NCBI GenBank assembly: GCA_964023275.1
Contig: OZ029915.1
Location: 19,259,775-19,323,774, forward strand
DNA from: Norana najaformis
Lineage: Eukaryota; Annelida; Clitellata; Crassiclitellata; Hormogastridae
DNA length: 64,000 nucleotides
Direction of reading: 5' to 3'
Shown: in pieces, positions 55,725 through 64,000 of the stretch
Layout of the letters: every line of letters begins with the position of its first letter
How positions within the stretch are numbered: position 1 is the stretch's first letter
Notes under the pieces: model-generated
Seen by the model: only the letters and a program-made list of their open reading frames with translations
Told to the model about the DNA's origin: nothing
Database searches by the model: none
Made by a program: the position numbers and the translations under genes

Positions 55725-56160
55725 GCTGTGAGAACTGGACTGGAAAGAAAGATGACAGTGCTCAAAGAATTGAAGCAATGGAAATGAAGTGTCTGCAGCA
55801 GATTCCTTGAGCACAGTGGACTGCCAAGAAGACAAATGAGTAGGTTCTAGAAAATGCAGGAGTGGAGAGAAGCCTGCTGGGATTAATAAAACATACTTTC
55901 ATAATTTTGGGCATGTGTTATGAAAGAATGGAGATATACTAGAGAAAGGGCTCATCCAAGGCACAAATCCTGGATCTCGAGTTCAAGAAAGACCCAAGAT
56001 GACATGGACTGACAACATCAAGTTGTGGACTGAATTATCATTCACTAGTTATTACAACAGACAACGTACAGAAGCAGATGGAACAGGGTTGTCTGTGGTG
56101 CAGCCAATCCTTGGCTTGAGGACAGTTACAGGCAAGATAAGACAAGACAATAAATCAACC
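55725..56160 (+). mobile_element. LINE ORF2 C-terminal fragment
   Basis: CENWTGKKDDSAQRIEAMEM, then KCLQQIP, WTAKKTNE, VERSLLGLIK, and later GLNYHSLV-type text and a GCLWCSQSLA end. This is the typical end of an RT ORF (W/RRIEAFEMKCxRRIL...WTxLSxxxL). The tail is GATAAGACAAGACAATAAAT. Different family from the CR1-like copies. Confidence 0.75.
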
Positions 56161-56433
56161 AAAAATTAGAAAAAATCAAATTTATTCAGGTGGATAGTTT
56201 TGGCAACAATCTTGTTATTTCAGCATGAGATCATTTTAAGAAGTTAAATTTGCAATAAACTGACAACATTTATTTTCTCCTTTTCTTTCGACATAAAGCT
56301 GTCTAATACCACATGAACAACCAAAACATGAAAACATTTTGAATTTTATTTGTTTAAGAGAAGAAACAGTGAGCAAAACCCATTCAGAAAGTCAAAAGAA
56401 TCTATCTGGAACCATGGCAAGGAAAATTTTCCT

Positions 56434-59400
56434 CTAGAAGTTCTGTGGAGACCTTGACCTGGAACGAGAAGGTGGAGGGCGACGCCGGCGATCATGTGAC
56501 CTGCTGCGAGACCTTGACCTACTTCTGTCACGAAACCTGAACATTCATGACAATTTTCTGTCACCTAACCTAATTTCAAATTAGGTCAGATTCTAGACAT
56601 TATGTACACACTTCAAAATTTGCTACTACTGGTACTATATGCTGATTCATGTCTCACGTTTCTGCAATCATGCTGCAGGTCTTAAAACAGTAGTGACAAA
56701 TGGAGGCAATTGTCTAACACAGTTAACAGAATCCAATCATTCTGTATCTTACAGGACACATGCTGTCAATGACGCAGCATCCGGATATTCCTTGGGTTAC
56801 CAGGTCTGCAACAGTACAGGCATTAGTCTGCTGGTTGGTCTCAGAGCCCTTCCATAACAATTGCTATTGTACCAAGTAGTTTCAGTAACAATCTGAGTGG
56901 GCCAACTAATTTTGCAAATTTTTCAACTAGCCTTCCTCAGAGGTCAGCAAAAGCATATTCTTGCTGAAACAATGTTGTTGCTGTTGGCATAACTTTCATG
57001 ATCCTTTGAAATATTGGATAAATCGCTATCGTGAACTCTGCTTACAGTCCTGTTAGTTCTGCTGCTTTAAACTCTGTAAAATCCTGCAAACTCTTCATCC
57101 AACACCAATTTACCAAGTCATATGCCAAACTTTATCTTCATTCACCAGCTCAGTTGATATCGTGAATGTAAAATGAAAAGGCTTGCCGACTTTTCATACT
57201 GAATGTCTCCACAACCTCACAAAACCTTCATTCAAACTATAATTTATATATCAATCTAATTATCTACAAAGTTGTTTACATGTATGAACACTTGTTCCCT
57301 ACTATCTAACATCTTTAATAAGGAAACCCAGTGTTGCACCAGTGACCTGGACAACCACAGAAAGTTTATTGATGTCACACCAGTGTCCCTGTTGGGTTTT
57401 AAAGTTTAATTAAAGTTTGTAAAAAAATAATAAAAATAATTATAGAGGTAACAGTACTTATAAACCACTAATGATAAAACCAAAATTAATAACAAACCTT
57501 TGTCCATAATCTCGATCTGATTCCCCATATGGTTTTGCAGAGTTACGACAATTTCTAGCCAAATGACCAACACGATTGCAGTTATAACACTTCTCAGAAA
57601 ACTGTGACTGAAACAAAAACGCAGCAGAGAAATGAACGCCTGAAAGAGCTTCATGGAAACAAAAGAAAATCATATAAATTTTCAGCAGTGGTAAGTAAGA
57701 GTTTTAAAAGTGAACAACTGCCAACCAAAAACTGTTTTCTCATTCATCAGATGCTCAGACAAACCTCTGAGCAAATTCTCTCATGCAGATTAGGAGCACA
57801 AGGCCTAAACATAACTTGCTCAACATCAACCTGGGAAGAACCAGCTGCCCCAAATAGCTACCTGCTACCAGTGCTTAAAAGGCTAGCTCCCATTCCCCAT
57901 GTGCTGTTCAATACAACCAGAGCTCTGAATGCATCATCAGCTGAGGATGACCCGACAGCGGAGACCCTCTCCAGCTCCGCAAGCAATATTCAACTTTGTA
58001 CAATTTGTTGTTTTCCTCGAACTCAAGATGATGTAGCACAAGTGAACAATGCCTTCTAGGAATTCTTAAAATTATGTGACTGCGCCTGAGAAAACCTCAT
58101 AAAGTCATTCTGCCCAGAGTCTGATTTTTAATATGACTGTTGAGGACTATGACCGAAGCACTAATATTGACTTGTAAGGCCATAACTGCTACATCTAAGA
58201 TTTTGCTATTAAGCTATTTTCAGCCCATTTTTGCATTGCTAGTCTTCACCTATATGCGATGGTGCACGAGAAAACCCTCAAAGTTGGAAAAATCAAAACT
58301 AAAGTTTGATACTGCACTGGATAGCGCACAGTAATTCCTGAATAATTAGGTGAAAACACATTTTTCTGTCATAAACAGTAAAAGTTACAGTCTAAGCCTT
58401 ACCACTAGCTTCATTCAGACAGCAAACAGTTTGTACTGTGTTGGATCTAATTAGAGTACCTTTGCAGGATGCAGCAGTATCACATTACTCCACCCTAGAG
58501 CACAGTTAGCCCTCAAGATTAAGAGGGTAGCCTCATCTAGGATTCAGTACTTTGCTGGACTGCATAAGTCTGCAGAGGGAGATGGGAAAGGTAATGTCAT
58601 ACGCGGGCAAGAAGGCAGGTCCGAAATAGGTATTTTGGTGGATGTTCTTTATGGACAACACCTATTCAGATGCCTCTAAGGCTGCCCATCAATGAAATTT
58701 CCATTAAAGCTGATTAAGATGAATATTTATCTGACCTTGTCATTTGCATAATAATCAATGCACATGACTTCAAATAAGTTTTGTTGCAGGGCATGATAAC
58801 AAAATTGAAATAAAAATACTTAGACAGCGAAACTCTAAATAATGACTTACAGTTTGATGGGCTAGCACAACAAAGAATATAAATAAGTAAGGAACTAATC
58901 TTGACCAATTTTACACCAATGTTTCTTCTAGTGCGTTTCTTGCAAATTAACTTATCCAACTTTTTGAGGATTTCCTCAGGCAAGTGGTCACATATATGAA
59001 GCATAAATTACCACTTGGTTACTAGACTGAAATTAAAAAATCCCAGAATGCATCTAAGAATCATGTGATATTTAACTAAAAATCAAATAGCTTTATTTAA
59101 ATAGCTTTTGTCATTAACATGGGGTACTCAAACTGTAATTTTTTTCACAGAAAATTTAGGAGATTCAAGCCATATTCTAACAAATTTGCCAAAAGTCTAG
59201 CCAATTCAAAGGACCCAGTCTAATTTGTCTAAATCCATTCATATTAAAAAACATTCGTTCTGTCAAAATCCAGTATTAAGAAGAAAAATATCATATGCAT
59301 TAGACAATTGTACTTTCAACCAATGCCTAACCTTTCATACAGTTTAACAGTAGTCAGACACTTCCAGTTTAGTCTTATTACCAAGTAATGACTCGGAAAA

Positions 59401-62400
59401 ACAATGCATGAAAAAAAGCTTTTAATGAAACCAAGATAGCAAAATACTGACTGGCCCAGTTCTTGGTGACCCTTTCGCCCACTCAACTAGAATGGAAGAT
59501 CCACAGATTGAACGCCCATTTTCATAACGCATGGCATCCTAAAAATACACAAGCATTTGTAGTATTCAGCAAAATTACTTGGTTACATCTGCACTGTCTG
59601 GTGGAAAAAGATGCCAATTAACCAGAATTGTATTTCCTCAAGCTATGATGTATTGCTGTTTATTCTTCCCTCATGTTGACAAAACCAACACCAGCACTTT
59701 ATGTTGGCAAATCACACTGGTACTATATACAGGTAAACTATTTACAAGAAGCCATATGAAAGAATAGACACTGAACGACAGGACAAAAATGGAAAGAAAA
59801 TTTTATGCTGTGAAATTTGTTATCGTGGCAAAATTTGGTACTTTGGAGCTCTCATTATGAGCTGCAGTGAACACAGCCCCAAAGAATTGGGTAATTGGAC
59901 AAATATAGACAGAATACTGTAACACAGCACCGTGTGAAGTCATCAAATGAAGTGAATTACTTCTAGATAGCTGTTTCAACTATAAAAACAGTTAAAACCA
60001 CAACCTGCATTGAGAAACAAACTTTGAAGAACATGTTATTAGATGCCAAGCTGCAACTTTAAAGTACAATTCATGGCTTGAAACAAGTTAGCTCTAGTAG
60101 CTTGATGTGATGACTTCTTTGGACTGCCTACGTGCTACCGCTGGCTCTGAAGGTGATTCATACAGACAGAACTGATCAAACTGCTTTGTAAAGTATGTAG
60201 TATGCATGTTACCAGGTACAGTGAATAACTGAAACATCTGAGCTGCAATATTCTATGTAAACTCTGGAAAAGTTCATCACTGATGATTTTGATTCAGTAA
60301 TAATTTTGATAAAGATTACTCCCAAGCTGTGTAGCATCACCATTATAACTAGTAGCACAAAATTAGAAACCACTGGCATTACAAACCACTGGTTAGAATC
60401 CCTGGCACAGCATCGTGAGGCGTTGATTCATGTTCAGAGTATATGTCAACACTGAGGTTACTTTTTATTTTCTTGCTCAAGGCAACTATAAGCATTGTCT
60501 TGGCTGAGCACAGCTGCTTTAGTTAGGATTCTTGGAATGGTCAAATTTTTTTGTTCTGTGTAAAACCCAGCATGGAATCTGCTGGGACTTTGGTAAATAT
60601 GGTCATGATTCATGGAATGGTTACACTGTTAGGTTTCAAGGTTCTATGAAAGCCCCAGCATGGAACCTGCTGAATACCTTGATAAACATTGGTATGGCTC
60701 CATGGAATGGTTATATTTTAAGCTTCATGGTTCCATGAAACTCCCAGCATGGAATCTGCTGAGGCCTTGGTAAATATGGTCAGGATCCCTGGAAAGGTTA
60801 AGCTTTTAGGCTTCATGGTTCTATGGCAGCCCCAGCATGGACTCTGCTGGGTAAACATGGTATGGCTCCAAGGAATGGCTATATGTGTAAGCTTCATGGT
60901 TCCATGAAACTCCCAGCATGGAATCTGCTGGGTAACAAAATATTTTGTTAGCATCCCTAGAATGTCAGAAGTTTTGGCTTTATGGTTTAGGGTAGCCACA
61001 TGTATGTCTGCTGGACACCTTGATAAATAGGATCAGGTTCCCTTGAAATGGCAGAAGTGTAGCTTTAGGTTTTGGTTCAACTGTGCTGAGCAGCAGTGGC
61101 GTTGACCCAATAATATGGTTTTTACTTTGGAATCAAACAAATGACTGCAAAAAGAAAAACCACATACTCTTAAAAAGACTGATCTGAATAACGAATTATA
61201 GAATAAAATTTAACACAACCATACAGAAATATGGCTCAGGTAACTTTTAAAACTTACAGCACATAATTAACAGCTTTAAATCTAGCCTCAACATGAAAAA
61301 CAGGCAGTAAAATTGGAATTTGACTTTAACCAGTCCGATGCCCATCACAAAACAAGTTCTAAATATACCTTTATGAAACGGTATCCTCAAATTCAGATTA
61401 AAACAATTATTAAAGTTTTCACAAGATGTAGGAAACACACAATTCCATTACTATGTAGTATTTGTAAAAAAAACTAAAATTGTAAGTTAGAGACACATTA
61501 TTTGGCTGTTTAGAAGCTTCAGTGTTTTCAGAACTGAATAGTAACAGATTGCACACTACAATTAAGTCAACATGTAAGTGATTAAATATTACTGATTAAC
61601 AGATTTTCTCATTCCAACATTAGGTTGGTACAGTTTCCATGGTAACATGTTTGTTTCTTCCTGAAAACGTTTAAAGATAGAAAAGGAGCTAGAGAATTAT
61701 CTGACTTTCTGTCAACTTACTTCAGCATCTCTGCGGTCTTCAAAATCCACAAATCCATAAGCTAAAACGCATAAAATACAGATATTTTGAGTCAAAACTA
61801 TTTACAATAATAATTATAAATTTATTAAAATAAATCATTAATTTAATGAATTAGACTCAGATCTGATAATAATTTTACTAATATATCCAGCCACATGAAT
61901 TATTAAATTAAAACAAGAAACAATGAAATTGTTTACGAAATGGACTACCAAACACCTGCAAGAAAACAAATTTTTTAACTTTCTAATATTTTCTGTCAAG
62001 CTGAGTAAAAAATTGTAATTAAAAAAGAACAGAAATTACTGATGTATGTATTTTTAATGTAACTGTTACACCAAGCAACAAGTCATATCTGATCATTATG
62101 TCCAGTTATAAATGAGTCCTTGTACCAATTAGTAACTTGGCAGGCAATGTGGCTGATCATGGCATATACTCATGAAAATACTCATAAGATCAAAAAGTGA
62201 AGGCTAAAAAGAAAGTATCCAGTGCAATTAGTTAAGTTAAATAAAAGAACAAAATTTTTAAATATATAATGTGCAAAACTTACCCATTTCAGAACCTGTC
62301 ATTAAAAAAGAAGAGCAAAAACAAAAAATTAGTTGACAATTGGAAGTCTAAATATCTATCCAAACTTACTGAACAGCAGCAAATAATTTTGTTGCATTTT

Positions 62401-63627
62401 ATAATAATTTTGTTGCATTTTATAACTGCAATATTTAAGAATGTAACCCTGAGATCAGCATTAGCTCAAGCCTTGAAGTATGTTGGACTGAAGCTATAAG
62501 GCATATATCTTAACTATTATTATCACTATTATCAAGATGATACATTGCCCTAATAGATGAATTCACCTAAAGGGTTGGTAGCTGGAAAAAGATAAGACTT
62601 CAATTGTTTGCTAAATGAGGTGAGAAAAAAAGTAGGGTCCCCTAAGGCTGTTGATAGTGCATTCTATGGATGAGGACCAGCATGCAAAAAGGCAAGAGAA
62701 CCACAAGTCTTTATGGTAAGTTGGGACAAACAGTTGGCCACAGAAAGCCGATCTTAAGTTTGTTCTGTTGGGATTAAGCATAAGTGGAATGCACAAGTCA
62801 ATGAGGTAGCCAGATGCTAGACCACAAAATGTGCCTCGTATACAAGGAAAGTAACTTTAAAGTGGATCTGAGCTGGAAAAGATAACCAAAGTAATTTTTA
62901 AAACATCAATCTGCAACTGGAAATCTTGGAGGAAGCCAAAGAACATGGCGATTGACTATTTATGTTCTTAGTTATCATCATGTAAAATATGATGAGACTC
63001 TGTAACAGTCCTAAAACTGGACCAGTGCCACTGATGGTCAGATATAGAAGAGTTTATGATGATCATGGCATACTTATAGTATCAGAGATCGCTCTATTTG
63101 GACATGGCTTCTGCCGACTGTGATTATGAACAAACATTTGGTAGCCAGCAAGAAGCTGAACTGTTTGTGACTTCGTATTGTGCTCGAAATTATCACCCAG
63201 TGCCATAAAGGCACAATGTAAAGCGGAAGCTTCCGCCGCACAAGTAATTTTTGCATGCGTTGGGTGGCAGAATCTTCCGCCGCAGAAGCACTACGCAAAA
63301 AATTAAGGTTGTCAAGCTTGAGAATAGTTATAAACGTGGGTGGATAACCACCTTAGCCACTTTAAATTGATACACAATATTAATTGAGAAATTGCAGTTG
63401 CCAGCGCTTCAACTATAAAAACGGCTCTAGTAGCGCGATACGTTAAACGAGAAGCAGCGTGTACGCTGCTGTCCGTTATGAAATCACACAAAGGGGAACA
63501 TGGTACCATATTTTATGTCGCAACGAAGCAAACGTCCGTAAGCTTCAAACACTTCTTCCAGGTCCCTAACACGGGTATTTTTACTTAAACGGCCAATGAA
63601 CAGACCTCCCTCAACCCTTCGTGACAT
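56434..63627 (-). CDS. compact zinc-knuckle SR splicing factor (5 exons, complete)
   Basis: Exons (coding order) 63627-63507, 61761-61721, 59538-59452, 57607-57498 and 56536-56434; every junction is GT-AG and in phase; 153 aa. RRM at 8-80: RNP2 LFIGRL (9-14), RNP1-type AYGFVDFE (41-48), with EDRRDAEDAM following as in SRSF4/5/6. Then a perfect CCHC knuckle C90-x2-C93-x4-H98-x4-C103 (CYNCNRVGHLARNC), as in SRSF7 and plant RSZ/RS2Z proteins. The tail 122-151 is a short RS domain (FRDRSRSRSRSRSH...PSRSRSRSP). It probably binds pre-mRNA and shuttles in the nucleus as an SR protein (family knowledge). The unusual point is an SRSF4/6-type RRM combined with a knuckle and only ~30 residues of RS. An extra RS exon between 57497 and 56537 is not excluded. 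Confidence 0.93.
57604..58059 (+). other. 151-codon frame antisense to SR intron, not supported
   Basis: It begins inside the zinc-knuckle exon's acceptor region on the opposite strand and runs through the intron. The segment is more GC-rich than its surroundings at 57790-58010, but no domain, promoter or splice signal was recognised. It could be part of an old repeat. Confidence 0.2.
58500..58700 (+). repeat. dispersed repeat E copy in SR intron 3
   Basis: AGCCTCATCTAGGATTCAGT, ACTTTGCTGGACTGCA and GATGTTCTTTATGGACAACA correspond in order to 50464-50645. It is a diverged LINE 3' region. Confidence 0.65.
60525..61110. repeat. ~80-base tandem array in SR intron 2
   Basis: Six to seven diverged units each contain CCAGCATGGAATCTGCTG (self-complementary CAGCA...TGCTG), then TTGGTAAATATGGTCA, CATGGAATGGTTA and CTTCATGGTTC(C/T)ATG. 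Units alternate between two subtypes (TGGTCA(T/G)GAT versus TGGTATGGCTCC), so the array grew partly as a dimer. Confidence 0.88.
61141..61720. other. SR intron 2, proximal part, nothing recognised
   Basis: AT-rich intron between the tandem array and the 41-base exon at 61721-61761. No repeat family recognised. Confidence 0.6.
62530..62835 (-). mobile_element. LINE ORF2 C-terminus in SR intron 1
   Basis: Minus-strand frame: GSLAFLHAGPHP then NALSTALGDPTFFLTSFSKQ, LKSYLFPATN (62690-62570), the standard (A/V)GPxxWNxLP...L(T)SFKxxLKTYLF end. The Trp codon is lost to a stop. 5'-truncated insertion in the intron. Confidence 0.75.
62840..63506. other. SR intron 1, proximal part
   Basis: Mostly AT-rich. 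A GC-richer stretch (63225-63290) contains GAAGCTTCCGCCGCA and TCTTCCGCCGCAGAAGC, a local imperfect repeat. No exon or domain recognised. Confidence 0.45.
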
Positions 63628-64000
63628 TTTCAAAGCTCAGTAAACTAGCATTAAATATAAAAACTAGGCAACCGAAGAGTCCATGACCGGAAATGCTTAA
63701 GCATAGATATTAACTTATAATATATAATTTGTGTAGCGCCATTTCACAATGTATGTACATGGTACGTATATGTCACATGCTGAATAACAGAAGGACCTAA
63801 GTGAACCGATGTTGATTTCGACATATTGGGAAAACAAGTTTGTGATTCTCTACTAAATCAGCTTTATTATATAAGATGGCTATTTTGTGGTTAGTTACAA
63901 ACTGAATAATTCATACATGTGGCCTCGTCGCCTTGTCTGATGATAGTTCAAAGAACTTATCCCACAGTACTAACGCTATTCCCGTGATAATCTTAGAAGC
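63628..64000 (-). other. 5' flank of SR gene
   Basis: Presumed promoter side of the SR gene (minus orientation). 63715-63755 contains TATAATTTGTGTAGCGCCA, the inverse of a GGCGCTACACAAATTATA LINE tail, so repeats begin within 100 bases of the start codon. No convincing TATA box. Confidence 0.4.

Overview
The window is nuclear DNA from an animal, most likely a marine invertebrate; I cannot place the phylum from sequence alone. The evidence is spliced genes with GT-AG introns, metazoan families (CARD, Bcl-2, M-Ras, SR protein), AT-rich introns, and a dense mixed load of CR1-like LINEs, tRNA-derived SINEs, hAT and pogo-type DNA transposons. The octamer TAGGCCTA is strikingly frequent.

Layout. 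0.7-2.8 kb (+): a two-exon gene encoding CARD, a coiled coil and a Bcl-2 fold, with the intron directly after the GGW of BH2. 3.0-4.1 kb: broken LTR-retroelement integrase. 5.2-6.1 kb (+): an NHL/beta-propeller-like coding stretch with one frame change. 6.7-7.3 kb: TTTTACG-type satellite. 7.5-11.3 kb: SINE and LINE remains. 13.3-19.4 kb (+): a complete five-exon M-Ras gene (198 aa) whose introns carry two SINEs, LINE tails and a minisatellite. 20-27 kb: repeats, a zinc-finger relic and an intact-looking hAT MITE. 28.7-30.0 kb (-) and 33.3-34.1 kb (-): two unrecognised, GC-richer coding candidates. 31.7-56.2 kb: a transposon graveyard with LINE fragments, at least three hAT elements with 8-bp target duplications (some nested), and a pogo-like element with GC-palindromic ends. 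56.4-63.6 kb (-): a complete five-exon gene for a compact SR protein (RRM, CCHC zinc knuckle, short RS tail; 153 aa) with a long tandem array in one intron.

How they fit together. The host genes are functionally unrelated: one apoptosis/innate-immune-type scaffold (CARD-Bcl-2), one small GTPase, one splicing factor and two or three orphans. No operon-like logic is expected. The repeats do form a system: SINE family A carries the same 3'-terminal hairpin module as the local CR1-like LINEs, the signature of a SINE mobilised by a partner LINE. The most novel item is the CARD-Bcl-2 gene, whose second exon is easily missed because it is only 99 bases long.
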